IMG/VR virus record: IMGVR_UViG_3300030099_005086 | Coordinates: 1 to 35,271 of that record | DNA: 35,271 nucleotides | Source: a virus | Strand: one strand, 5' to 3' | In this document: positions 1 through 8,329 of the stretch, piece after piece | How positions within the stretch are numbered: position 1 is the stretch's first letter | How the letters are laid out: every line of letters begins with the position of its first letter | Made by a program: the position numbers and the translations under genes | The notes under the pieces: generated by a model | Seen by the model: the letters and a program-made list of their open reading frames with translations, nothing else | The model's database searches: none | What the model was told of the DNA's origin: nothing

Positions 1-333
1 GGTGAAGGTAGTGTAGGTGATACATTTGCATCTATGTTTACTACATTCATTAACAATAAACTAGATAAACTAGTAACACCAGTAGATTTATTAACTCATG
101 ATAATGAGCAATATATTCTTGGTGAATTAAGATCTTGTCTTGGTAAAGATGATAACTATCGTGCAGATATTGCATCAACTTTAGCAACAAGACTTGCAAA
201 CTATGCAGTAGTTTACTCTAAAGAAAGTAAAGTTACACAAAAGATTACTGATAGATTAATTAGACTTTGTACAGATGATTATTTTACTAATGATCTAAAG
301 TATCTAGTTAATGATGAATCCAGACATCATTAA
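1..333 (+). CDS. C-terminal end of an unidentified phage protein (5' end outside window)
   Basis: The frame is open from base 1, so this is the C-terminal end (110 codons visible) of a gene that starts before the window; the first ATG, at 34, is probably internal. The visible part is mostly helical and charged and ends in a His-His dipeptide before TAA. I recognise no motif. It lies 17 nt before the next gene in the same direction, so it probably belongs to the same replication-side operon. An AAA+-type C-terminal helical bundle would fit its look, but nothing specific shows that. Confidence 0.8.
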   Translation, partial: GEGSVGDTFASMFTTFINNKLDKLVTPVDLLTHDNEQYILGELRSCLGKDDNYRADIASTLATRLANYAVVYSKESKVTQKITDRLIRLCTDDYFTNDLKYLVNDESRHH

Positions 334-350
334 AATGACTGTAAAATAAT

Positions 351-1400
351 ATGGCAACTAAAAGTGTATTTCAAAAATTTGATAATGCAATATTAGATGA
401 CTTACAAGTTTCAGTGGAGGGGTACATTGGTATCCCTTCATCTAACTTGTCTGTTATAAATGATATAGCATTAGAGGAATGTGTAGATAATTATGAAAGA
501 ATTAAAGATATTTTATATCCTGAAGTAATGAGCACTGCACCTTTCTCTACATATAAAAAGAAAAAGATGTTTGTATTCCCATCTTGTGAAGTTTCATCCT
601 TAAGAATAAAAGAAGCAGCTAAAGAACATGGTATTAGAATTACTAATGATTTTGAAGAAGCTGATTTATTTATTACTCATTGGAATGCATGGGATGAGTT
701 TAGTCATGGTGAAAATATAAGTACAACAAAATTGCTTGGTACTATTACTAATTATGATTTAGTTGCAGATGGAACTAGTGTAGTTAAAGATTATCATAAT
801 AAAACAGGTCAGTATGTGGCTCATACACGTAAGTTAGCAGAAAGATATTTTTCTTGTTCAGTACATGATAATATTTTTGATAGATATTTTTATACAGGGA
901 TGGCATTAAAACTTGCTCATAGAATTAAGTTTGAAGGTGTACCAGTTTATAGTATTGATGATTTATTAAATAGTTCTTCTACATTACAACCTTTAACTCA
1001 ACAGCTATTAGATGATCTTAAACACTACTATTCTAGTTATAGTAGTGAAGATAGAAACATAGCAGATAAAATTGTTTGTACTATAGATTATAATACAAAC
1101 TTTCATTTTATTTATGAGCTTTCACAAAATTGTTATAGTTCTATTAGCAATAGTAAAGATAAAGATGTAAAATATTGGTTAGATAGATCTAATTTATATT
1201 CATATTATCATATGAACAGAGTTGGATTTATAGAACATCTACATCAAAATGATAAGTTAACTACTGATACTTTTAAATATCTAGAACAATTTACTAGAAG
1301 AGATATTAGTATTAACAATAGAGATTTATATGTATTTAGTGTTCAAATTAAACCTGAGTATCGTAAGTATTTAAGTATTAAAAAAGAAAAAAATGAATAA
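351..1400 (+). CDS. Unknown 349-aa protein of the replication block
   Basis: An ATG-initiated gene of 349 codons with no family I can name. Residues about 72-110 read like an alpha/beta segment: a hydrophobic strand (MFVFPSCEV), a helix, then 'HGIRITNDFEEADLFIT'. That has a faint BRCT-like rhythm but lacks the diagnostic tryptophan context. The C-terminal half is rich in Tyr, Ser and Asn. There is no signal peptide or membrane segment. It overlaps the next gene by 8 nt, so the two are probably co-translated. Its position upstream of an exonuclease and a DNA polymerase suggests a role in replication or recombination; that is context only. Confidence 0.8.
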   Translation: MATKSVFQKFDNAILDDLQVSVEGYIGIPSSNLSVINDIALEECVDNYERIKDILYPEVMSTAPFSTYKKKKMFVFPSCEVSSLRIKEAAKEHGIRITNDFEEADLFITHWNAWDEFSHGENISTTKLLGTITNYDLVADGTSVVKDYHNKTGQYVAHTRKLAERYFSCSVHDNIFDRYFYTGMALKLAHRIKFEGVPVYSIDDLLNSSSTLQPLTQQLLDDLKHYYSSYSSEDRNIADKIVCTIDYNTNFHFIYELSQNCYSSISNSKDKDVKYWLDRSNLYSYYHMNRVGFIEHLHQNDKLTTDTFKYLEQFTRRDISINNRDLYVFSVQIKPEYRKYLSIKKEKNE

Positions 1401-2499
1401 AGTATTTGAATTAAAAATCAATAGACCTAATGATAAAAAAGTTGAGGTAAATTTTTTAGAACTAGGACATTATATAAAAGATGAAGATAAATATATTGAT
1501 TCTTTTAAAAATTTATTAAAATCTAATGATAAAAAATTAGATTTAAATAATGTTAGTCTTGCCTGGAGAAGTCCTAAAATTAAATTACCAAGAGAAAAAG
1601 CAGCTTTAGTTGCAGAGAAATATAATTTTAAGTTTAAAAGAGACAGACAAACTAAAAATCTAGATATGATTGTTACAAGTTTGAATTTTATAGACAGTTT
1701 TATAAGTCAAACTTGGTGTACAAAAATGCCTGCAGAAGATATTTTAGAAGTAGTTGAAGAACATAAAGATCTTATAATTAACTATGATGAATGTATAACT
1801 ATGCTATCTAAAATAGAAATTGATTTTTGTTTAAGTAGTTACTATTATCATAATGATAATAAATTTGCAGATGCTTTAGGTCAATTAAGAGGTAGTTCTT
1901 CACGTTCTAATTATGTTAAATATATTAAGAAAGAAGCTTATGAAGATTTTGAATACTTATATAGTAATCAAAATAAATTAGTATCTGATAATCGTATTTA
2001 TGATATTGCTTCAGAAGATTCTGTTACTATTGATAAAGAAATGTATCGTAATATTGTTAACATGATTATTAGTAGTGATGAAGAAAATTTATCTTTAGGT
2101 ATGGAAAGTTTGGCTAATAGTAATATAGAAAAATCAAAAGGTTATATAGCTATGATCTTTTATTTATATAGTGAGCGTTTTAAACATAGCAAAACATATA
2201 ATCATGTAAATTTTAAAGCTTTAAGAAAACAGTTTGATATATATACTACTAATGGAGTTTCATATTATCCTTATCCTTATGAAAGTTTTCTTAATAAAAT
2301 GTTAGATCAAAATTTATTAGATACATTCATATTAAAAACTATTCATGAACAGTTAGTTAAAAATGTAATACATAATAACTTAAATTGGCATAATAGTTTA
2401 TTTGATATTACTATTGAACTTAAAGATGAACATAAAAAAAAGTTAACTGATTACAAGATGAAGGAAATAATTAAAGAATCAGCAGACTTACCATTTTAA
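1393..2499 (+). CDS. Unknown 368-aa protein of the replication block
   Basis: A 368-codon gene that starts inside the end of its upstream neighbour (8-nt overlap) and stops 2 nt before the exonuclease gene. The product is Lys/Asn/Tyr-rich, predicted helical and soluble, with no signal peptide, membrane segment or motif I recognise. The N-terminus (about residues 1-70) has an alternating hydrophobic/charged pattern that could be a small beta domain. Packing between an unknown gene and a PD-(D/E)XK nuclease puts it in the DNA-processing operon. Function unknown. Confidence 0.8.
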   Translation: MNKVFELKINRPNDKKVEVNFLELGHYIKDEDKYIDSFKNLLKSNDKKLDLNNVSLAWRSPKIKLPREKAALVAEKYNFKFKRDRQTKNLDMIVTSLNFIDSFISQTWCTKMPAEDILEVVEEHKDLIINYDECITMLSKIEIDFCLSSYYYHNDNKFADALGQLRGSSSRSNYVKYIKKEAYEDFEYLYSNQNKLVSDNRIYDIASEDSVTIDKEMYRNIVNMIISSDEENLSLGMESLANSNIEKSKGYIAMIFYLYSERFKHSKTYNHVNFKALRKQFDIYTTNGVSYYPYPYESFLNKMLDQNLLDTFILKTIHEQLVKNVIHNNLNWHNSLFDITIELKDEHKKKLTDYKMKEIIKESADLPF

Positions 2500-2501
2500 T
2501 T

Positions 2502-3530
2502 ATGAAAAGAAACTTTGACAAAGAGAATAACTTTTATTCTAAAAAATTTAAATTTTCATATTCATCTCTAAATAAATTATTATTTTCACCTAGTTTATTT
2601 TATAGAGATTATATTCTTGAAGAAAGAGAAATCAAAACTGATAAACATCTTATAGAAGGTAAACTTATACACTTGCTTCTATTACAACCAGAAGAGTTTG
2701 ATAAAGAGTTTATACTAAGTCCTAGTAAAGTACCATCTGATGCTGTTAGACGTGTTTTAAATGAAGTTAAAAACAACTTACCTGGTATACTTAATAGTGG
2801 AGATCCTGAAGTAGAACAAAACTATGAGGAACCTAAGTTAAATGATTTAGACTCACAAATTATAACAGCTTTACAAAATCAAAATCTTTATCAATCTTTT
2901 AAAGATGATAGCAAAAGACTTGCTAAAATTCAAACACCTGAAAATGAGGAGTATTTTAAATTTTTACTTGAAAGTAATAAAGAAATTATAGATCAAGATA
3001 CATTAGACCGTTGTAAAAAATCTGTAGAAATACTTAAAGATAATAAAGCTGTCTCAGCATTATTTACTCATCAAGTTACAGATTTTGAAATGGATGATGT
3101 AGAAATTTTTAATGAAGCTAAGTTATCTTGTAAATTAAAAGGATATGATTTTGGTTTAAAAGGTATTGTAGATAGATATGTAATTGATAATAGTAAAAAA
3201 GAAATTACAATTATAGATTTAAAAACAACAGGTAAAACTATAGCTGACTTTAAAGATACTATAGAATATTATAATTACTGGTTACAAGCAGCAATGTATG
3301 TAAAGCTTGTTATAGAAAATCTTACTGAAGAACTTGTTGATTACAAAATTAATTTTAATTTTGTTGTCATAGATAAGTATGAGCAAACATATGTCTTCCC
3401 TGTATCAAAAGATACATTAAATACTTGGGGTTCTGCATTAGTGAATATATTAGATGTTGCTAATTTTCATTATACAGAGAAAAGATATGACTTGCCATAT
3501 GAGTATGCAAAAGAACAAGTTATATTATAA
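2502..3530 (+). CDS. PD-(D/E)XK family exonuclease (RecB/Cas4/RecE-like)
   Basis: A 342-aa protein with the layout of phage PD-(D/E)XK exonucleases. The N-terminal 'SYSSLNKLLFSPSLFYRDYI' resembles the 'S.S.l..f..cP..yk' entry of that superfamily. 'EGKLIHLLLL' (about 52-60) is the usual helix bearing a G.l.H motif. The catalytic core is GIVDRY (D224) followed by IIDLKTT (D239, K241), and the closing helix has QAAMY (262-266). Family members degrade or resect duplex DNA and often work in phage recombination or replication. Its stop overlaps the next start (TAATG at 3528-3532). RecE-like recombination exonuclease and Cas4-like nuclease cannot be told apart by eye; I see no Cys cluster for an Fe-S centre, which favours the former. 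Confidence 0.85.
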   Translation: MKRNFDKENNFYSKKFKFSYSSLNKLLFSPSLFYRDYILEEREIKTDKHLIEGKLIHLLLLQPEEFDKEFILSPSKVPSDAVRRVLNEVKNNLPGILNSGDPEVEQNYEEPKLNDLDSQIITALQNQNLYQSFKDDSKRLAKIQTPENEEYFKFLLESNKEIIDQDTLDRCKKSVEILKDNKAVSALFTHQVTDFEMDDVEIFNEAKLSCKLKGYDFGLKGIVDRYVIDNSKKEITIIDLKTTGKTIADFKDTIEYYNYWLQAAMYVKLVIENLTEELVDYKINFNFVVIDKYEQTYVFPVSKDTLNTWGSALVNILDVANFHYTEKRYDLPYEYAKEQVIL

Positions 3531-4111
3531 TGAAAATCTATAGAGAATATTTTCAAAAAAGTAAGGTATTTATCTACCCTCTTCTACAAATAAAGAAGGG
3601 GGTAAGATTTGTACCTATAGAAACTTATATTTCTTGGGACAATAAATATACGATCAAAGATTATATGTTTATATGTCTTTATAAAATAGATTCAAAAAAA
3701 GAATCTGCATTTAGAAAATTTGAAAAAGATATTATTCTTTCTAATAGATACTTCCATGAATATTATAAACATGAAGATTATCATATCTATGTATTTGATT
3801 TATCTAAGTATAAACATGACTGGTCAGTATTTATAGAAGGAAAGTATTCTAAATTTTCTGATAATGCAAAACAGATTATTACAGATTTTTTTGGTAAAGA
3901 TGGAACTATTTCAGAGTATGTAGAATCTTATATATATCCTTCATATTATCATGAAGATTATGCTGAGGATCTTGGAGTTACACTACAAGAACTAAAAGAT
4001 ATACATGAACTGTGTAGTAAACCTGAATTTGAAAAAGAAAATTGTGAAATAAAACTAACTGAAATAGAGTTATTTAATAATAATTCTATATCTTTGGATT
4101 CTAAAAATTAA
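3530..4111 (+). CDS. Unknown 193-aa protein coupled to the exonuclease gene
   Basis: The ATG at 3530 shares its A with the exonuclease stop codon (TAATG), a strong sign of translational coupling and of the correct start. The product is rich in aromatic and charged residues (Tyr, Lys, Asp, His), predicted soluble, without a membrane segment or a motif I recognise. Coupling suggests that it is made in step with the nuclease and may assist it; this is inference from arrangement only. It ends 4 nt before the next gene. Confidence 0.75.
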   Translation: MKIYREYFQKSKVFIYPLLQIKKGVRFVPIETYISWDNKYTIKDYMFICLYKIDSKKESAFRKFEKDIILSNRYFHEYYKHEDYHIYVFDLSKYKHDWSVFIEGKYSKFSDNAKQIITDFFGKDGTISEYVESYIYPSYYHEDYAEDLGVTLQELKDIHELCSKPEFEKENCEIKLTEIELFNNNSISLDSKN

Positions 4112-4115
4112 TATT

Positions 4116-4589
4116 ATGGCAACAAAATCAACAGTAAATCCAAACATGATGCTCATTACATCTAATTGGAATCAAACAAAAACATTTAAAGCAATTGCAA
4201 TTACAAAGGAATGTCCTTTTGTTGAAGCAATCTATGATCCAGGAAGTCAAATACTTGCACTTATTTCAAAAGATAAGAAAGAAGGATACCACATGTTACC
4301 TAAACTAGATGACAATGGTGATCCTGTAATGACTAAGCTTAAAGCAAGACCTGATGGTAAAAAATACAAAGAACAAAGAGTTTTATTAAATACTTACACA
4401 GAAATTTATATTTCTGAGTCTGATGAAATTGAAAACTTTATTAAAATGTTCTGTATAAATGCTAAAGATTATGATTGGAAACAATATACAGTAGCATTAC
4501 CAGAAGCTGGTGGATTAGATTTGCTTGGTACAGAAGGTAAAACACTAGAAGATATAAAACTTGAAGGTGTTGATTTAAAATCTGTTTAA
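4116..4589 (+). CDS. Unknown 157-aa protein, last gene before a terminator
   Basis: A compact 157-aa protein beginning MATKSTVNPN, with an alternating hydrophobic/polar pattern that suggests mostly beta structure and an acidic, Gly/Leu-rich C-terminal tail ('LEDIKLEGVDLKSV'). Small beta proteins with acidic tails next to phage polymerases are often single-stranded-DNA-binding proteins, so that role is worth testing, but I see no diagnostic OB-fold signature and do not claim it. It is the last gene of its operon: a strong intrinsic terminator lies 20 nt after the stop codon. Confidence 0.75.
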   Translation: MATKSTVNPNMMLITSNWNQTKTFKAIAITKECPFVEAIYDPGSQILALISKDKKEGYHMLPKLDDNGDPVMTKLKARPDGKKYKEQRVLLNTYTEIYISESDEIENFIKMFCINAKDYDWKQYTVALPEAGGLDLLGTEGKTLEDIKLEGVDLKSV

Positions 4590-4608
4590 TATATTAATTT
4601 TAAAATTA

Positions 4609-4633
4609 AGAGGGAGAGATCCCTCTTTTTTTT
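4609..4633 (+). terminator. Intrinsic terminator after the exonuclease operon
   Basis: A perfect 7-bp stem (agaggga at 4609-4615 with tccctct at 4620-4626) closes a 4-nt gaga loop and is followed by an uninterrupted run of T to 4633. This is a textbook Rho-independent terminator on the + strand. It separates the nuclease operon from the DNA polymerase operon. Confidence 0.85.
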
Positions 4634-4651
4634 GCTCTAACAATTACTATT

Positions 4652-4756
4652 ATGTCTTTAAAACCTAAACAAAATTTTGATTATAATACATTTGCCTGCA
4701 CTATAGGTTTTGTAGGTATAATTGTTTTAATTACTTACATGTTAATTATACACTAA
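4652..4756 (+). CDS. 34-aa single-pass membrane microprotein coupled to DNA polymerase
   Basis: ATG at 4652 opens a 34-codon frame with a short polar N-terminus (about 14 residues) and one hydrophobic segment ('CTIGFVGIIVLITYMLII'), ending in TAA. The last A of the stop is the first base of the polymerase ATG (TAATG at 4754-4758), a junction used elsewhere in this phage between real genes. It is the first frame after the terminator and so would lead the polymerase transcript. It could tether or regulate something at the inner membrane, or act mainly as a translated leader that feeds ribosomes to the polymerase gene. Function unknown. Confidence 0.55.
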   Translation: MSLKPKQNFDYNTFACTIGFVGIIVLITYMLIIH

Positions 4757-6744
4757 TGAATCATTGGATAATGGACTATGAAACGTTATCAGATTGTTTC
4801 GTAGCAGTATTTAAACATTATAAAAAAGATGAAACTAAAGTTTTCAGTATATGTAAAGTACAAGATGACTTTCATGAGTTTATGGATTTTCTTTGGACTA
4901 ATTGTAGAGAAAAGCAATGGCATATTTCTTTTAATGGTTTAGCATTTGATGCTCAAATAACTACACATATACTTAAAAACTATATAGGTTGGGAAGTTGG
5001 TGGTGAAGTATTTGCTAAAGATATGTATCAGTTTGCACAAAGAACTATAGATAAAGCAAATAGAAAAGAATTCTTAGACTATCCTGAGTGGGAGATGCCA
5101 ATTGGACAAATAGATTTATTTAAATTAAATCATTGGGAGAATCCTGCTAAACGTTCTAGTCTTAAGTGGATACAATACACTATGGATTGGGATAATATTC
5201 TTGATATGCCTATAGATCATACTGCATCTATACAAACAAAAGAACAGTTAGATACTGTAATAAAGTATTGTATTAATGATGTTGAATCTACAAGAGAAGT
5301 ATTTAATAAAAGTAAGTCTTTGATTCAATTACGTAAAACATTAACAGATCAGTATGATATAAATTTATTTAGTGCTTCAGAAGCTAGAATTAGTAAAGAG
5401 TTATTTGCTTATTATCTATCTAAAGAATTAAATATTCCTAAGAATCAGATAAAAAAGATGAGAACTCACAGAGATATTATTAAAATATCAGATGTGATAT
5501 TACCTTATATAAATTTTGATACTGAAACATTTAATAGATTACTAGAGAGATTCAAAGCTGTTGAGTTAGATCCATTACATACTAAAGGTGGATTTAAATA
5601 TTCTATTAATTATAAAGGTGTTAAAACACATTTTGGTTTAGGTGGTGTACATGGTGCTGCTAAAGCTGGTGTATATAAGTCTGATGAAGATAATGTTATT
5701 ATGTCTTGTGATGTAGCTAGTTTTTATCCTAATCTATCTATTAAAAATAAATTTAGTCCTGATCATATACCTGCAGAACAATTCTGTAAACTATATGAAT
5801 GGTTTTATACTGAAAGAAAAAAGATTCCTAAGAGTAATCCTATGAACTATGTATATAAAATTATACTTAATAGTACATATGGTCTTAGTAATGATAAAAA
5901 CTCTTTCCTATATGATCCTGAGTTTACTATGAAAATAACTGTAAACGGTCAACTAAGTTTAATGATGTTATATGAGATGCTAATGGAAAATATTCCAAAT
6001 AGTAAACCATTATTACAAAATACAGATGGTATAGAACTTATAATACCTAGAGAATATATGGGATTATATCATCAAATATGTAGTGAATGGGAGCTAATAA
6101 CAAATTTAGAACTAGAACATGATGAATATGAAAAAATTATTCTTGCTGATGTAAATAATTACATTGCTATGCACAGTTTTAAAGAAATTGATATAACAAC
6201 CTGGAATGAACTGCGTAAAAAACATTCAAACTATGTGTTTAAAGTAAATAATAATAAATTTTATTATGCACCTACCAAATGTAAAGGACGTTTTGAGTTT
6301 ACAGGACTTGCTCTTCATAAAAATAAATCTAAACTTGTAGTACCCAAAGCAATCTTTGAATATTTTATTAATGATAAGCTTCCTGAAGACTATATAAAAG
6401 AAAATAGAAACATATTAGACTATTGTATTGGTAGCAAAACTAATAGTGGTTGGCAACAATTACTTAGAACAGTGAATGCTAGTGGTTTAAATGAAGAAAA
6501 GCTACAAAAAATCAATAGATATTATATATCTAACTCAGGTGGTAAGATTATTAAGAAGAATAAAGATGGTAGAGAAATACAATTAGAATCTGGACAATGG
6601 TTGCAAACAACTTTTAATGATATAAAACTAAATCCTAAATGGGAAAGTTATAATATAAATGAGAAGTATTATTTGCAAGCAATTGAGAAAGAAATAAATA
6701 ATATTTTAGGCAATAAAATTAATCAATTAATGCTGTTTGAATAA
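4756..6744 (+). CDS. Family B DNA polymerase with 3'-5' exonuclease
   Basis: A 662-aa replicative polymerase. Exonuclease motifs are visible: Exo I DYETL (D7, E9), Exo II FNGLAFDA (N60, D65) and Exo III YCINDVE (Y171, D175). Polymerase motif A is DVASFYPNLS (D319), motif B is KIILNSTYG (K368, N372, Y375, G376), and motif C is QNTDGIEL (D424), where the usual first Asp of DTD is Asn. 'KCKGRFEFTG' (about 508-517) fits the KxKG-type motif on the thumb side. The length is close to short phage family B enzymes rather than the 900-aa T4 type. It presumably replicates the phage genome. Translation is coupled to the preceding 34-aa microgene. Confidence 0.93.
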   Translation: MNHWIMDYETLSDCFVAVFKHYKKDETKVFSICKVQDDFHEFMDFLWTNCREKQWHISFNGLAFDAQITTHILKNYIGWEVGGEVFAKDMYQFAQRTIDKANRKEFLDYPEWEMPIGQIDLFKLNHWENPAKRSSLKWIQYTMDWDNILDMPIDHTASIQTKEQLDTVIKYCINDVESTREVFNKSKSLIQLRKTLTDQYDINLFSASEARISKELFAYYLSKELNIPKNQIKKMRTHRDIIKISDVILPYINFDTETFNRLLERFKAVELDPLHTKGGFKYSINYKGVKTHFGLGGVHGAAKAGVYKSDEDNVIMSCDVASFYPNLSIKNKFSPDHIPAEQFCKLYEWFYTERKKIPKSNPMNYVYKIILNSTYGLSNDKNSFLYDPEFTMKITVNGQLSLMMLYEMLMENIPNSKPLLQNTDGIELIIPREYMGLYHQICSEWELITNLELEHDEYEKIILADVNNYIAMHSFKEIDITTWNELRKKHSNYVFKVNNNKFYYAPTKCKGRFEFTGLALHKNKSKLVVPKAIFEYFINDKLPEDYIKENRNILDYCIGSKTNSGWQQLLRTVNASGLNEEKLQKINRYYISNSGGKIIKKNKDGREIQLESGQWLQTTFNDIKLNPKWESYNINEKYYLQAIEKEINNILGNKINQLMLFE

Positions 6745-6762
6745 GATTTATATTTATATTTG
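6736..6762 (+). promoter_or_regulatory. Candidate Bacteroidota-type promoter for the DUF932-like gene
   Basis: TTTG (6736-6739) and TATATTTG (6755-6762) match the -33 TTTG and -7 TAnnTTTG elements known for Bacteroidota sigma factors and lie about 29 nt before the next ATG. The 15-nt spacer is shorter than the usual 17-23, and in AT-rich DNA such a match can occur by chance. Confidence 0.3.
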
Positions 6763-6790
6763 TAAAAAATCAACAAAACTTTAAATAATT

Positions 6791-7633
6791 ATGGGATATA
6801 AAAAACCTGCTAATGTGACTGAGATGGATCTGTGTAATGCACCTTTACCAACACATAAAGATACTTATACAGTGATACCTCATTCATTAATAATTAATCA
6901 AACAAATACTTTACTTCAAAAGTTTAAATTACGTGTTAAAAGTAAAGTTTATAAGTGTAATGCTAATGCTAAAGTAGCACAAGGTATCTATTATTTAGAG
7001 CCTCAAAATGTAGGATTGCAAAAAATAGATGATGAGTTAGGTCTTATGTTTGCTTGGACCAACTCATATGATAAAAGTGTTAGGTTTCAATGTGGTATTG
7101 GAGCCTATGTATTTGTATGTAATAATGGAATGATCCATGGTGATATGGCAACATATGCTAGAAAACATACTGGTACTGCAGATATAGAAGCTAAAATGCA
7201 ACTGCAAGCCCAAATACAGAATGCATCTAAACATTTTAATCAACTACTTAGAGATAGAGATCTATTTAGAGGTCATAAGCTAACTTCTAAAGAACAAGCA
7301 GAGCTATTAGGTAGATTGTATATAGAAGAAGAAATACTTGATGTTAGTCAGCTTGTAATAGCTAAAAAAGAAATGAATAAACCATCTTATAATTATAATT
7401 GTGATTTGGAAAATGCATGGACTTTTTATAATAATATTACACATGCATTAAAAACATCTCATCCTAGAAATTGGATGAGTGATCAACAAGAGTTTCATAA
7501 GTTTATGACATCTGAATTACTAAGTAATGTTCAATTACATGTTTCAGATAATCCAAACCAACTATCTATATCAACAGAAGATACAATAGAAGAAATTTCT
7601 AGTATGTTATATGGTGTAGATAATATTCAATAA
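6791..7633 (+). CDS. DUF932-like phage/plasmid protein
   Basis: A 280-aa protein. Residues about 95-130 ('QCGIGAYVFVCNNGMI' followed by an Arg-Lys-His) match the 'C.....vCsNG......rH' core of DUF932-family proteins, which are common on phages and plasmids and have no settled function. A helical region follows (about 130-200, rich in Gln/Lys/Glu), and the C-terminus is acidic. There is no signal peptide or membrane segment. It stands between a candidate promoter and a hairpin terminator, so it may be its own transcription unit. Some DUF932 genes lie near anti-restriction genes; nothing here tests that. Confidence 0.7.
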   Translation: MGYKKPANVTEMDLCNAPLPTHKDTYTVIPHSLIINQTNTLLQKFKLRVKSKVYKCNANAKVAQGIYYLEPQNVGLQKIDDELGLMFAWTNSYDKSVRFQCGIGAYVFVCNNGMIHGDMATYARKHTGTADIEAKMQLQAQIQNASKHFNQLLRDRDLFRGHKLTSKEQAELLGRLYIEEEILDVSQLVIAKKEMNKPSYNYNCDLENAWTFYNNITHALKTSHPRNWMSDQQEFHKFMTSELLSNVQLHVSDNPNQLSISTEDTIEEISSMLYGVDNIQ

Positions 7634-7686
7634 AGGGACTCCACGGGAGGATTTGTTTTTTGCATTTCAGATTCTCCCTCCCTTTT
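7632..7686 (+). terminator. Two-tier hairpin, probable terminator of the DUF932-like gene
   Basis: The outer stem is aaaggga (7632-7638) with tccctttt (from 7679). The inner stem is gggagga (7645-7651) with ttctccc (7672-7678), including one G-U pair; a 6-nt bulge separates the tiers. A T-run follows directly (7683-7686, then more T after 'aac'). The structure overlaps the stop codon region of the upstream gene and ends just before the next ATG, so it could also influence that gene's translation. Confidence 0.5.
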
Positions 7687-7697
7687 AACTTTTTAAT

Positions 7698-8045
7698 ATG
7701 TATACAGGTATAAAAACAAATGAAGGTACTAAAATAGTATCTGTAGAAAATAAAGCTAAACTTTATAAATATTTTGATATGGTTAGACAACACACTTTAA
7801 CAAAGGTACAAGCTACATATTTAGAACCAGGACAACTTAACTCAAAGTTTTATGGTTTATATTTGTTTGATGAGAATGATAATCAATTTGATAAAATATC
7901 AGACTTACAAAGTGCAAATATTATATTAGAAAAAATGGGTATTGATAATAAATTACCTGAACATTATAGTTTGAAGGAACTTCAAGCTATTAGAGATAAT
8001 CATATAGATACGTTTGACTTTAATAATTGTATGGATGTCAGTTAA
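7698..8045 (+). CDS. Unknown 115-aa protein
   Basis: An ATG-initiated 115-aa product, mixed charge, no membrane segment. The middle ('KFYGLYLFDENDNQFDKISD') looks like a short beta unit and the C-terminus is helical. I recognise no family. The start lies 12 nt after the hairpin/T-run. Its last 11 bases overlap the start of a 36-codon zinc-ribbon gene in another frame, so the small genes from here to 8556 form one tightly packed operon. Confidence 0.65.
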   Translation: MYTGIKTNEGTKIVSVENKAKLYKYFDMVRQHTLTKVQATYLEPGQLNSKFYGLYLFDENDNQFDKISDLQSANIILEKMGIDNKLPEHYSLKELQAIRDNHIDTFDFNNCMDVS

Positions 8046-8145
8046 ATGTAAACATTGTGGTGTATATAATTTAATGGAAAAAGGAGAAGAATATACACAT
8101 TGTCTTAATTGTAATAAAAAATTAAAATCAAATGGAAAAAACTAA
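8035..8145 (+). CDS. 36-aa zinc-ribbon microprotein
   Basis: A 36-codon frame starts at the ATG at 8035, inside the end of the upstream gene, and stops at 8145, inside the start of the downstream gene, so it bridges an otherwise empty 86-nt gap. The product holds two CxxC knuckles, CKHC (residues 5-8) and CLNC (23-26), spaced as in minimal zinc ribbons. Such domains bind nucleic acid or partner proteins. The paired knuckles and the gapless overlaps make chance unlikely, though the peptide is very short. Confidence 0.6.
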   Translation: MSVKCKHCGVYNLMEKGEEYTHCLNCNKKLKSNGKN

Positions 8146-8329
8146 TTTAACTAAAAATGAACTTATACTTGTCATAAATAGTATACAACGTCAAATTATA
8201 GTATTAGATAAAACTGAAAAGAAAAACTCTAATCTTATGCCTAAATATAGGCGTCTTCTTGAAACTTTATTAGAAATGGAAGATCAACTAACAAATCCAG
8301 TAAAAGAAAAAATAACAATATATAAGTAA
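8132..8329 (+). CDS. Small helical protein (65 aa)
   Basis: A 65-aa, mostly helical product with heptad-like Leu/Ile spacing (about residues 7-55) that could form a short coiled-coil hairpin. No catalytic or binding motif is visible. The start lies inside the zinc-ribbon microgene and its stop shares a base with the next start (TAATG at 8327-8331), so it is embedded in a coupled cluster. Function unknown. Confidence 0.65.
   Translation: MEKTNLTKNELILVINSIQRQIIVLDKTEKKNSNLMPKYRRLLETLLEMEDQLTNPVKEKITIYK

Noticed and set aside
351-1400. BRCT domain at about residues 72-110
   Set aside because: The helix/strand rhythm is suggestive, but the conserved glycine pair and tryptophan are missing, so I left the protein as unknown.
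3350-3365. TAATTTTG promoter-like match inside the exonuclease gene
   Set aside because: It lies within coding sequence with no gene start nearby; such octamers arise often in AT-rich coding DNA.
7599-7793. - strand 64-codon frame across the two-tier hairpin
   Set aside because: It overlaps + strand genes on both sides and runs through the hairpin; it has no motif and no promoter-like element.
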